Assembly (NCBI GenBank): GCA_905250075.1
Contig: CAJNOP010000001.1
Location: 8,254,922 to 8,318,921, forward strand
Length of the DNA: 64,000 bases
Direction: 5' to 3'
DNA from: Rotaria sp. Silwood1
Lineage: Eukaryota > Rotifera > Eurotatoria > Philodinida > Philodinidae
Part shown: piece by piece, positions 1-13,541 of the stretch
Position numbering within the stretch: position 1 is the stretch's first letter
How the letters are laid out: each line of letters begins with the position of its first letter
The notes under the pieces: generated by a model
What the model was told of the DNA's origin: nothing
Databases searched by the model: none
The model's input: only the letters and a program-made list of their open reading frames with translations
Program-made: the position numbers and the translations under genes

Positions 1-2438
1 AGATAACAAAATATATCTATTGTGAGAAGCACAGTACATATATGCAAGTGACTCATAATTTGTACGTCTGATGAATATTTAACTAGTTTACAAAGCTAAT
101 ATAAAATTTGTGCTCTTATAACATTCTCTGGCCATCGATAGATATCAAGAAAGAAGAACCGTATGAAAACAAATAGTGAAAAAGAAGTTTGCAACGCAAT
201 CCTTACGGAATTAAAATATAAAACATGATGAATCTACTTTAACCATTTAGGAAAACATGATCATCTACATAACAGACCATGATACGACCAAAAACTAGCA
301 TGTCAGAAAATCCACTGCATCGTTACAGATCGTGGCAGACTTATGGCCATCTCTATCACAATCTGTCAGTATGATTAACATGAAATAGGAGTTTTGTGTA
401 TTTTCTGCAGTGATTTAGAGATAGATATGATTAATCGAGTGATTGGTTTGGCTCTTTTGGGATGAGAATAGCGAAAAAAAAACTCATGTCGGTCGAAGGG
501 TCGATATTTGTATTATTTATTGCTGAAGATTTGTTTATTCTTTCAAAACCAAAACGATTTAGTTTTATGAGCATATGTTTATTATTATATTTATAATCAT
601 CAAGAAAAGGTGAAAGTTAAAGAAAAAAAAGACTATGAGCAAAACCACTGGGTATACCTGAAAAGAAATGTCGAAAATACATTATTTTTCGTATGGAAAT
701 AAAATGGATAAAAACTTCAGGAATCTCCATTCCATAAGTCAGATAATCTGGTGTTCGATTCTGTTTTGACTTTCATTATCCATAATAATGTGAACTTTTA
801 TCATCTCGAATATTGATAAACATATTTAACTTTTTATGAGAATTTTTCGCTAATTCAAGAATATCCGAGTAGTTCGTATGTTTAAGAAGTTTGAAATCAA
901 AAATATCTGAAAAGACTAATTTAATAGTATATTTTATTTTATTTTTCTGTATATACTATTAATAAATGCTCCTGATTAATTATCAAATAATGCTTGTAGA
1001 ATAAAAAGATCAATAAGATTAAATTTTTTTTTATATGAAGCAAGGTCAGTTAACAACTGACTACAGAAAGCTCTACTATTACTAACGTTTTTAGCAACTA
1101 CATTCATGTAATGTATCTCATTTCATCGAAGTTTAATAATGCTAATGAAACCGAATTAAACTTTCTATTACTAATGGTAGCACTAATGGATGTTAATTAA
1201 AATCAAATAATTCAGTGCTATGGTATTGTTGTTCGGTGAACGAGTGTATAAAGAATGAAATGAAATAAGATGATTGAAATCAAGCAAAACAAATAATCAT
1301 ATACAGACAAAGATATGTTAAATAGTTGATTTAGAAAAAAGACTTCAATTAAATTTATTCAAAAGTAATATAGTACTTATTAGGAGTTCTTTTTTTTTAT
1401 CGAATTATTATTGAAATTTTTTTTGAATTTTCTCTTTTATATTTCATATTACAAAAAAAGTGAAGATTTAGTTCTCATGATACAGTAACATTCGAGTATT
1501 ATAAAAGAAATCTTATGTAATATATTATTGTTCGAAGTAGACATCTATATACATTATTCTTACTAAAATGTTATCAATGGTTGATATAGAACCATTGACT
1601 AGCAAAGGATTTTTACTCAACTGATATTATATATATAAATATAGATATATCTATATATGTTAGTTGAAGGACAGTGACGTAATTAGGATAGAGTACTGAG
1701 TGCGATCACCTCTATTTTCCAACAATTTTCTTAGTAGAAAAAATCTAACAACGAGTCAATACTACCTCTAGTGGCCTTCAAAATAAATTATTTCATCATG
1801 ATCGTCTCCATTTGTCGGTGAAGTGGCTCGATTTACCAAATATTTACATTCACCACTGTGTAAGCAATCAAACAAACATATATTTATATAGATTTCTTCC
1901 ATAAAGAAACCTATTACCATAAAATAGATAACCTTGAAATTTTCTTTTAAAATATAACTATATTTAGTATTTATATATAGCATCATTATTACATCATATT
2001 TTTTATTCGAACAAACATGTATTGAGTGTGTTTCCCCTAACAACTGAAAGCCCATAAGAAAAAAACTTTATATATGAAACTTGCGAACGTTTTCTTTTCT
2101 TTTCTATTTCAATTTTTTTCTCTTCTCTTTGCCTTTAGCGTGTCAGGCTTCATTTGTCATACATTGCATAGTGATCAAACGCACATGTTATCGTACGTCG
2201 ATGTGAGAGAGAAAGACGCGTATTTATAATAACGAATGGTGAGATGAAATTATAGAATACACAAAACCTGTAAACTTAATACATTTCTTCTGATATTGTT
2301 TTTCGGTTTTGTTGCCATTAAATGCAATAAATATTGGTTTTAACTGGATATTGTATCACTTCTTTATCGAATAATATTAACGAATTAGTTAGTAAAAATT
2401 CTGTATATATTTTTTGATATTTATCTTGATCCTACTAG
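1..2438. other. Non-coding stretch, nothing recognised
   Basis: AT-rich sequence with homopolymer runs and short TA repeats (around 1621-1660). Open frames are short and have no recognisable protein. It may contain the 5' exon(s) and promoter of the gene that follows, but no start codon could be joined to it convincingly. Confidence 0.5.
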
Positions 2439-3325
2439 TATCATTGCTGTCAAAGTATTGTTTTTGTGATCTCTCTAACTCGACACCGAGCATACGAGAT
2501 CACTTGACAAGAGAAGATGATTTTGCTGTACCTGGTCCAGATCGAGTAAGATAATCTCACCGTTTATTTCTATACATGAACATAGTTCTTTTTCTACTGT
2601 ATTAAGCCTAAACCCATTTATAATACAGATTGGCGTCAAATGCCGTCAATTCCACCTCGTCGAGGAAAACATTACAACAATGTAAAAGGTTTGAATAATT
2701 GAATAATCGAGAAAAATATATAATTGAATTTTATCTAGTTGGACCTCCTATAACAGCATCTGTTTATCCACCGACAATTTGTTTCGGTCGTTTATTAAAA
2801 AAAATATGGGGTGCAAATCCTATTTGGGAAATTTCTCAATCATCTATTGATGTAAATGATTATTTGCCCATTTGTTTATATCCTTCTCCACTTCCAACCT
2901 TAACTGATCATATAAAACATCAAACTCTTTGTGCTAGACCAATAATTTGGATTGTACGAAGATCTCAAGTACAATCTCATCCTATCTATCGATCAGCTGA
3001 TAAAAAACGATTAATTGATGAACTTCCAACAGATCAAAAATACAATTTTACTTTAATTGGAGACGGTCGTCTTGCATTTGCTCGAATTCCACATACGAAA
3101 TTCAAGTATCCTTATCGATTATTGAGTAAACATATTGCTCTTGCTAAACACTCTTCTAATGTACGATTTGCTGGTGAAATGAGAAAAGCTGATAATGGTG
3201 AAACATTGCTTATTAATAATAATTCAGGTACTTATAGACCTGATGATAAAATGGTTCCATCAGCTGTTGCCTATTTTCAACGTCTCTTTCCTCATTTACT
3301 TGTACGTGGAATACCAAGAAATTAA
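2439..3325 (+). CDS. Unrecognised protein, multi-exon, 5' end unresolved
   Basis: Function unknown. Three pieces splice in frame: an exon ending at 2545, an exon 2607-2688 and a last exon 2739-3325. The introns are 61 bp (2546-2606, donor gtaag) and 50 bp (2689-2738). The joins give a continuous reading frame through the regions SIRDHLTREDDF, DWRQMPSIPPRRGKHY and VGPPITASVYPPTICFGR. The C-terminal part holds the segments FAGEMR and INNNSGTYRP about 15 residues apart. Pairs of this kind (an AGE segment followed by INN.SG.YRP) occur at the C-end of some uncharacterised bacterial and eukaryotic proteins; that resemblance is recalled, not searched. No signal peptide or membrane helix is visible in the part read. 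No initiator ATG was found in frame; a possible acceptor at 2437-2438 suggests at least one more upstream exon. It is the only clear complete-looking gene on the + strand in the left half of the window. Confidence 0.6.
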
Positions 3326-6300
3326 TACATCACATATATTCTTTATTTTCTTTTTCTTTACTAAAAATGTCACTTCATTTGAAATAGTTTAATGTACAGC
3401 TTTCTCATCTAGTTAATCTTATATTCTTCGATGAAATTCTACTTTTGCTCTTCATATAGGCTTATACAATAAAAATTTGATAATTTTATATATACGTTGT
3501 TTATCATGAATAAGTATTACGCTTTACTAATTATTTTGTTTTGAAGAAAAACTAAGACTGTAAACGCCATTTTCATAGTTTTTATCATTTATGAACTGGT
3601 AAAATACTAGCATTGTCACATTTGAGTTGCATAAGATGACAGAAAAATAGTTAAAGTTCTCTTCTAATAAACTAGCAGATAGATATTTAAAAACTGAAAA
3701 CAGACTAGCTATTTACATGTTATATTTCAATAAACTGATCAAGAGTTATTTATTAAATAAGATCGTTACAGGATTATTTTCACAATTAAGAATATGTCAA
3801 AGTGTTCTTGCGTATCACTTGCTATTTACCCATTACAAAGAATCCAACCTTGATTTTGACATATATTCTATTACTTTTTCTTTTCTACGAAATAATAAAA
3901 AATTAGTTCAAAAGAAAGTTTCCGATCGAAGCGAACTATGATTTAGAATTTCGAATATTCAATCAGTATTAATAGAAAAAAATTACTGAGGATATTGTTT
4001 CCGAAGCAAAATAAAAATTTCATCAGCTGATGAATTGAATTATCCCGGGTACTTAGCACATAGATACGACACTTTTATATAAGCATATAGTCTTTATAAA
4101 TTAAACTATCAATACTAATAGAATACCACACATCTACGCTTACTTTCTCTCGTTCTAACTTCAATTAAACATTTGATTAAATGCGTAGCTACAGACGTAT
4201 GAAAGAAGTCAAATAGCGAGACAATGAAAAAATTTTCTATTGAGAAAAAATGCATTGATATGGATGGTCTATAACTGTCTCCATTCGTTCATAAATCATA
4301 GCTTCATTCTACAGCTTTACTTAATAAAAAGAAAAGCATTAAAAAAGAGCTTTTTTATTACTAGTCATTTATCACAATAGATTTTTAAACGATTATTTCC
4401 ATTAATTAACTAAGTAAGTAACAATGGATTTATTAGAAACGAATAATGATCAATGATTTTTACTAAGCAATAAGAAAAATTGCATTTGTTTTGGCATTTT
4501 TTACGAAATCAGTGTATTCTCGTATATCGACAAATGTCTAAATGTCATTTACTATTCTACGCAGTATTTTTGAATATGTTAGATATAATACTTTCATTAT
4601 TTTCTCTCTACAATATATTATCAATAAGCAGGATAAAAACAAAGTTTCCATGCTTTATCATTGATTTAATGTTAAGAATGTTTGAATGACAATTTTAAGA
4701 ATACTCACAACCCTTAGACATTATCTATGTAAAGAATCCGTTAAATTAAATACTGTGTATGCTTGTAAATTTTCGTGTCTCAAAATCGATACAGAATTTG
4801 ATTATCCAGTTAAAGATTACACTCTTAGCTTACATTTGACATTATTTGAGAAAAACACTATCCGCGATTTTTCGAAACCTACTAACCATTGAATAATACT
4901 GATTTCAGACATGTCACTTTGTTGACTGACTCTCTTTGATATCTATTGCTTATAGGTTATCAAAATTAGTGACATTAGTTCAATATTTTTCTTCACTCAT
5001 TCTTTTTATACGTACAATACTTGTTTAAATCAATTGTAGCATTCATTATCGACCATTAGCAAACCAAGTGTACACTGGATGGAAGTTTTATCTGATAGTT
5101 GACATTTGATATTGACTAATCTTTTAATCTTCTAGCAAATTTTAGCGAAGTTTGGATTAAATTTGAAATTTGTAAAAAGTTTTAATGTTAAGATTTTTCT
5201 TTTCATATTATCAGTTGTTACGAATGACGCCAATGTATCAATGATCGAGTCATGATAAGAAGTAATTGATATTGTTAATTATTTATTTTGCATGATGAGA
5301 AAAAGAGAATAATCAATTAACTTTGATCTCTATCATTCAAAGAGAATTTCAGAACTATAGTGGAAATATAAAAGTTTGGATATAATTCCCATATAATAAC
5401 TAACGAGTATATGTCTACAGTGTAAAAAATGTTTCTATAAATTCATTACAACTATTTAAAAAAGATTATACATCCAAAATATAGCCGTGCTGTTCATATT
5501 ATATTCCAGATTTATTCATATGTATATATGTAAAATCAACCTAATAATTGAGAACAAGTACTTTAGTAAAAAGGAAATGTAAATCAAATAGTTTTCAACA
5601 ATCAATAGACTATCTGTAGTAAATTAAAACCAACAGAAATTACAATTACAAAATTTTGTTTGACAAACTATTTATTGATTTTTTAAATATAAAGAGTGTT
5701 CTATAATGATTATTGACAATTTGTCAATGACACTTTTCTTACTTTATCATGACATAGAAGGGTAAGATTTTTACTATATATATCAAATCAAGATCTTTTA
5801 TTTTTCAAAATTTCAGCTTTCTAGTTTAAAATAATCCAGAGATGCATGAGTAACATTAAAATACATGAATTTTTGTATTTTATTTTAGTAATATATTTAT
5901 TTAATCATTAGTGATATTTATAAACATTTCATGAAAAGAAATTTTACAAAATAATTCTTTTACAAAAATGTAAATTATAATGAAATTCAATGTTTATAAG
6001 CCTACTCTATATTGCTTTCTATGTAAAGCTGTATTCTTTCGAAGCTTTTCTTTATTGGTTTGAAATTTATTTTTCTACTTTCATTAAGATCAACAATTGC
6101 GGGTCGTTTGTGTCCGCAAAATTTAGAAAAATGATAACAATTTGAAAGTAGGAATTCGATGATCGAATTTGACAACCGACTCAGCTTGGTTACGGTCGAT
6201 TACAGCTGGAACTAGAGAAAACGGGTGACTGGCTTCTAGCATCCTTCTAGTGAGAACCCGAAGAAATCATTTGCCTAGGTAACACAATATATGAAAAACC

Positions 6301-7543
6301 TTTTTCATATTCATAATTGATGGACATTTAAAAAATTTTCATTAAATCTGAGAGGTTCTAGATACTAATCAATATTTTTATAATTTAAAAAACTTGGCTA
6401 CTATGTCGTGATTGACTAAGTTCAAAACCCAGTACAAAAATTCGGATTCTATATCAAAAAAAAAATTATGAAATATGTCGTTAATAGTTTATCATCAGTT
6501 ATTATGAAACATCCTCTATATAAAAGTGTTTCAATTATTCAAATACACATTAACATCTGTTCGATTAATTTTTCTTACATTGAGATACTTTCGAATTCCA
6601 ATCTGTTATAACTTTACTGTTGTCAAATAAGTAACATGCATAGTTTCAAAAAAATTTCAATAGATATAATTCAGATATTCTATATTTTGACTGAGAGATG
6701 GTCTATCAACTACTTGAAGATTATGTGTGCTAATTGCATTAGAATAGGTTAAAAAGTTCGGCAGGAGGGTTGGACAAATCTAAGTCATGACTAAGACTCG
6801 AAAATTAGGTAACGTTGACTCGACTGTTTGATTCGAGTTATATTCGAATCATTTATTTGCAAAAATTTTCATTTGTTTTTATTAAAAAGAATCACAATTT
6901 TTAAAATTAAATTGTCACTTGTTCATAACTTTTAGACCTGTTAAATATATATGGCGTTCGCATTATTTTTTCGCAGTTTTTCGAGACCTGTATTATGGTA
7001 TGGTCGTAAATATTAGCCACCTCCTCGTATTACTAAAAATGTGTCTTATTTTTTTGGTTGATCTTTGAAAAATGTGTACATATATGTAATGAAAAAAACT
7101 AAAGCTTTGCATAGCATGACGCGTCATATTTTTTATCATATTGTGATATAGTTATGAAGTGACAGTATTGATCATTACAAAAAGATAATGTTGATCATCA
7201 AATGTTTTCGTCACTCATTTCACTTTATTTATCTCTTAACAAAGCAAGTTTTGCAATGATTAATATTTGTATTTTAGCATTTTTATTTGCTCTAAGACAT
7301 CAATTTAATGATAAAAAATAGATTGTGCTTATAAAAGAATTTTGGTTCGGCCTTTTTTTTTTAATGAAAAAAGTGAAATTTTTTTCACTATAATGTGGAA
7401 TTGTATAAAAAAGAATAGTTGGCTTTACTTCTATTATTTTGTTGATTAATCTAAAATAGTTGCAGCATTTTATTTTATGTATAATATCTTAGTTCCGTTT
7501 TCGTGTATAAAAACTAGGAACTATATATCGTGTAATGAAGAAC
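3326..7543. other. Non-coding stretch, nothing recognised
   Basis: About 4.2 kb of AT-rich sequence. Short open frames at 3717-3941, 4480-4689 and 4686-4892 have low-complexity composition and no recognisable domain. A small hairpin of the type gtgaaattttttTCAC lies near 7370. No RNA gene was recognised. Confidence 0.5.
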
Positions 7544-9589
7544 CTATGGTTGACTGTCTTTATAAAAAAAAGGAGAACGAAAAAAACTGGGCAAAAGTGA
7601 CTTGTCTTGAGAAATCGCTTGACTCGCCTGTCCTTGTACTGCATTAAATGAGTTGTTTCTATAAGCAATGGAATAGGTTCTATTAGCATCAAGTTTTTCT
7701 TTATAAGTGATGACATATACAGGCAATATTTGTCGATTCGAATATACAACATATGTATTTGATGTATCTGTTGTTGAATCATATCCAATTGGACATATTC
7801 TCATGGTTCGATTACCTAGACGCGTTCGACCAACAAGTACTCGACATAGAAGCATAGTTCTTTCATTATCATTGAACTGCTCTAAAGTTGTATAAATATG
7901 ACTAACTCGATGATCGGAAGAAAAATAGAATCCATAGCCATATGTTACGCCTAAAATAATTCGTTTAAAGAGTAATTTCTTTCCGACTCAAATATATTAC
8001 CATGCATGCCGATAAGTTTATGATCAAAACCGTGTTGAATAATTTTTTCGGCAGCTGAACATGAACATCCATGAAAGAGATACTGTTCACTTTGATCATG
8101 ACCAAGTCGAGCATCGATAAGTTTTTTCTGTTCAAGATATTGTACGAGCCATGTTGCATTTTCAACTTTATCAATACGAATGATCTGCATAAACGAATTT
8201 TCAAACTCTCTAGTTATTCTTTCTATAATAGGTGAATATTCAGTATTTAGCTCCAAGACACGTGCTGGCATCGACTGATTTTCATTTGAGATAATATGAG
8301 TATGGCAAATTTTCGAATGTGAAAGTTCGGCTCGATGATCGAATTTTTTGCGTGTTTCTAAAAGAACAGCATATGTTTCTTCATTCGACATAGTACCTTG
8401 GATTACAGATACAACATCAATTTGACCTTGATGAACAGAAAGACAGACAAGCAATGGATATGCATCAACTGGATACGAAGCTATTGTCATTGTCACTTCT
8501 TTAGTTGTATATTTAAATAACATTGACAATAACCTAAAAATTAAAGTTTGGTTATCTTTGTTTTCATAGAATGATTGTGTTGTTCATAGAATTTGTCAGA
8601 TAGATATGAAATCGATAGTAAAATATATCAATTGTCATGTAAAATTATGTTGCTATTTGTATTTAAAAAATATTACTCACATAGAATAATCGGCGTCTTG
8701 TGTTCGATCCCATATCCAAACTAGAAATTGTTCAGCTAAATAATCAGTAATCATGTTAATACATAAGACATATCGACAGAAAATATTCGCAGCAATACTG
8801 TGATCATGATGTATGTAGAGAACGAGTGGACAAGGCTATAAGCAAAACGGCATTATTCATTGTTTTTTTTAGGTATTTAAGAAGAAAAGATAATTTACAG
8901 TTGTGGGTTCAAATAAAGAATGATTCAGAGCTTCGTCGAGTGAACCGATGAATGGTATTGGCCCTGGTTCTGGATATCGTTCGCTAAATGTGTATAAAAA
9001 GCGCTCCATCCTTGTTCGCACTTCATCAGCTAAGGGAATTTCATTTGCATCTAATTGTAGAAATAAATTCGTTTATTTCTATCACAATATTTGTGTATAT
9101 TCGATAAAAAATCAATATTGAACAATCATTGAACGAAAAATTCAGAAAATATCCATCTTCCCTTTTCAAGTATCATCAAGTTTCTCTTATTAAATCATAC
9201 ATTCAAATTTTTTCTTCAATAAAATAATCTTTAGAAATTTCAAAGAAGTTCTATTAAATTTAAATTCTTTATCTGATACGAACAAAATAAAAGACTTCGT
9301 ACTCTGTTTGTTTTTTATTTTCAAACTATTTATAAAATGGCTGCCTTTTTCTGACTATAACGACATGTGACGTTTATTCGTCAAGATTTCCATGCTGTTT
9401 AAAACAAAAAACTTTTCACGAAATCGATTAAAAACAATCTTTCTTCACAATATTTCTATGATGAAATAGCATAAAACAGAATGAAACCATTCGATTGACA
9501 AAAAACAACCATTCTTCTTCATATTATCTCAAAAACAAACACAATATGATTCATAACTTACTCAAACTTTGAACATCTATGATGGACAT
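7544..9589 (-). CDS. UAS domain-PARP catalytic domain fusion protein (predicted mono-ADP-ribosyltransferase)
   Basis: Five exons on -: 9589-9562, 9050-8899, 8835-8681, 8533-8001 and 7950-7544, all with GT-AG introns and consistent phases, giving 424 residues. Residues about 20-180 match the UAS (thioredoxin-like) domain of FAF1: GSLDEAL, PLVLYIHHDHS, FLVWIWDRTQD and VVSVIQGT follow FAF1 in order. Residues about 195-375 are a PARP catalytic domain: LFHGCS (His266), YGYGFYFSS (Tyr298), MLLCRVLVG and YVVYSNRQILP. The position of the catalytic Glu is Thr355, so the triad reads H-Y-T, which in the PARP family goes with mono- rather than poly-ADP-ribosylation. The UAS domain of FAF1 binds long-chain unsaturated fatty acids; the UBA and UBX domains of FAF1 are not seen here. 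A further exon-like frame at 9771-9658 (38 residues, perfect gtaagt donor) ends in phase 0 and does not join exon 1 in phase, so the start at 9589 is provisional. The activity is inferred. Confidence 0.85.
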
Positions 9590-12500
9590 TTTATCAGTCA
9601 CTACAAATTATGTAGATTGCCATTATTTGAAATCATAAATATCTAGTATTGACTTACTTTTGTATCAGTGAATTTAATTGAATTACTTTCATAAAGTCGA
9701 ATTTTTATGTGCTGTTTCGAAGTTTTCCTGTCCTCTTCAATAGTATCTGATAGCGATAATGTCTTCATCATTTTTAAATTCTATGACGACATTACTGGAA
9801 AATTCCAACTTGGCTTTTTTTTCTGAGTACGACTCACTACCGATTGAAACGTTATGGTAGGAAGGAATTTGACAGAAAATGAAAAGAAAGTTTTCGTTTG
9901 TCACGAAAACAGTCAATCGAATTCAGTGGGTTTTTTTTGTGTAAACAGTGGTATCTTCACTCCACTACCTTTGTTGTTCTCTTTCTTTCCGCCCCAGGAT
10001 TATTTCTCTCGTTTTCTTTGTTGGAATTTTTCTTTTGTTGCTTTCACATATATAAGATTTTCTTTTTTCGTAATTCGTCCTTTATGGAATTTTCCAACTC
10101 ATGGATCTTTTCCTTCGTTGTTCCTATATATATATATAGTTGTCATTGGATTTAAAGAGAGAGAGAAGGAAGAAGAGTGAAAGTTAGATCTAACATGTCG
10201 CTCTAGGAAACAAAAAATTATCTTTCAATATTCATATGACATTCGTTACATCTACTGATTATTAAAATTTAAAAGGAGAAGATATTAGAAATTTCCAAAT
10301 AAACAGTAAACTTTTTCTTTACAGTTATGTTTTTTTCGATAGTCTTTATATTGTTCTTAAAGACTTCAGTGAGATATTAAAAAAAACTCCAAAGGATCAA
10401 TCAACTTATGTCTTCTGTCCGAAATAAATCGAATGGAAGTATTTCGATCTAAGAGGCTTAACGGAAATATGAAAGTCGCTAAAAACAAAAACAAGAAAAT
10501 TTAAGCATCCTGTGTAGAATGGGCGTGATGTTTGGGACTTTCATATCCCGAGAAAGAATCTCCAATCAAAATACCACCATTCCGTTTGTTGATTTATACA
10601 ATCCCAAAGGCTAAACTTCTAGTAACATGCTTATAACTCTGAATATAACATCTGACGGGATTAATTTGTTGAAGTCTTTTCATATGTAAATTGAAGTCTG
10701 CCTTATGCACAGAGTGTGATTTCAAAAGTAATTGGTTGGTTGAAACCATTTTCCTCATCAATATATGATAGTATACGTATATGCTTGAGCACTTGAGCAA
10801 AAGAAAGTTTTCTTATCTACTTGTTTTCAAACATCTTTTGGGTTTTGGTTGATTGCATACATGGAATTTATATTACATGAATGATACTGTGCATTTTCGA
10901 TTATTAAATAGTATAATATCTGTTGATTCGTGTACCTTTTTTTTGTGATCGTTCACATAAGCACACGATCTTCTATTTATCAATTATGGATTTTTAAAAT
11001 GATTATATTGAGAATGATATCAAAGAATCGGTAAAAAAAAAGAATCATGTCAATATTGACTCTGCTTTATGATGCGTCATTTCCTCTCTGTCAAAAAGAA
11101 TCCTGTCTGATCTCATTACTTTTACTCGATGTCTTTTTTACTCTTGCCAGCATTCAATTGTGTTTTTTTTTTATCTTCCTGTTTACTTCGCATACATTTA
11201 CCTGAGATTATATTATGATATCAATTGCAGATACACTTACTCTTCCTCATACGCTGTGTATTATCAACAGTTAATGTATTTACCAATTTAAGTAACATTA
11301 TATTGATTACAATTTTGTTACTAAAAATAACATCTAGTAAATTTACATTTGATCTATTTTTTTAAAGCATCTGTTTTTGATTTGATTATCATTAAGTGAC
11401 CTATAATCTTTTTTCTTTATGCACTCAATCATATCGATTCTTTTAGAACATCGTTGATCATGAACGTAATCCGTCGTTATCTCATACACATGTTTTTGAT
11501 GTATTTTTGATACATAATTGCTCTAGCATGTAGTAATCGCTATGAGGTGTAAAGTGCACAAATTTCTATTAGAAATTTTTGTCTATCCAGAATCACTTGT
11601 TATTCAATTGCAGTTATTGAAATCATTTAGTTCATAGCGAGTATTCATCTACTAATCTTTAAGAGTAGTGAAAATAGTTAATATTGTGTCAATAGATTAT
11701 ACGGATATATATATATATAAGTAATTATTTATAATTTTGTTTGCTTTTGAATAATTTCAAGGTTATTTTTGATATTATTCTTATAATTAAACTATAGTAA
11801 TTATGATCGTGTGTTCAATTAATTCATAATTATTTACACATCAGACGAGTAGCCTTCAAATTAAAGAAGGATCACATTAACTGAATTAATGATGAATGTC
11901 TTATGCATATTCATAGATCAATTAATGACCTTCTATATTTGATCAAAACAAAAGAAAAACAATATTACATCAAACAAAACTTCTCAACAACGAAAAAATT
12001 CAATTGCGTGTACATTTTATAAGAACATCCATTTTCCACCTATCGAAAATTAAAAATAAAAGATTATTGAATAAAAACAAAATACAAGGAATCAAACTAA
12101 TTTTAAAATAAACATCATGATTCGATATGATACAACTAATATTACTGATACTTTACTCAAACTAACATACGACATTCTATCTATTATATTGTGTCAAACT
12201 CATTTTAACATTCAATTAATCAATGGATAATTACATGTGGTGTACAGCATTTAAAGATGACATCAGACATAATAGACAAGATTACAATAAATAAAATAAT
12301 AATAAAATCAATTTGAAAAATTATTTTGAAAGACAAATAAATATTGTATTTGTTATCGTTTTTTCGAATAAAAACTACTGTAATTGTTCATAAGTTAATA
12401 AATAAAATCTTTTCTAAATCTGCAATCAGATCGACACAATTGACATGTAATCATATATGACAATCACTAGAAAATCGAATGATAGTCTTCTACTTTCATA

Positions 12501-13541
12501 AAAAAAAAATGTTCTTATTTTTAACAGATTATGACATCTTCAAATATCGTAATTTGATTATCAAAGTAGCACATAATAAAATATTTACTATACCTTCTGC
12601 GAAATTATTGTAATTTATAATTATGACACATGTCATTTTTACATTGTCAATAGAAAGAAAAACGTACGATTGATTGACTTTTCTCTTTTTTTTTTTGTTT
12701 TTGATCATGAGATTTTAAGTCATATGATGAATTTTGATACAAAAGAAAAAATAGTTTAATTAAATTCTCATTATTCTTTTCACATGATCAATCTAAATGA
12801 TATTTAATGTGTTTATTAAATATAAAATGTTTTTTTCTTTGTATTCGAACATATATAGAATTTTTTGATATAAAAATAGTACTTGACATCATAAACAATC
12901 TCAGTAATTTCCATTAACTAAAATAAAAAAAAAAAGCGATCTTCCGATAAAATACATCTATTAGGAGGATTTAATAAACTATTCGATGTTTGACATAGCT
13001 ACATTATTAGATGATGACAAAACTATCACAATAATCAAGTTCAATAAAAATAACATATATGTAAAATATGTCAAAATTATAAGTAAATCAATATCAAATT
13101 TCCTATCCGATATTTACTCACCATGTTCATGTCCGAAAACATTTATCATATTATTATGAGTTATTTTCAGTAGATAAACAAAATAAATACTATTCTACAG
13201 AATACATGAAATAGCTTGTTTAACATCTTCCTTTTTTTTCCATCTCATATAATATAAATGAGTGAAAAAAAAATGCCAAAAAAAAAAAAAAAGAAACTTT
13301 TAAAATCTATTACATACTTTAACACTCAAATGACATTTAATAAGCATGAAAAGCAAAAGAAAGAAAAGAATATATAATGAAAAAAGGAAAGAAGGTAGTG
13401 CTATACTATATATATGAGTAAAAAACAAACAAACTAAAAGAAGAATACATGACAAGGACAAAAGCAGAAAAGAAAAGCAGTATAATGATTGTTAGCATTC
13501 TTCAATATGAAGACATGACATTTGACTATATAATTTCAAAT
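9590..13541. other. Non-coding stretch, nothing recognised
   Basis: About 4 kb. It holds the possible upstream exon of the UAS-PARP gene at 9658-9771. A slightly less AT-rich patch at about 10500-10750 has no readable protein. Several poly-A/poly-T runs follow (for example around 12690, 12940 and 13270). The open frames at 9854-10180 are low-complexity F/S-rich translations of T-rich DNA and are not supported as genes. Confidence 0.5.

Noticed and set aside
9854-10180. Phe/Ser-rich frames of 108 and 85 residues
   Set aside because: They are translations of T-rich low-complexity DNA without splice partners or homology.
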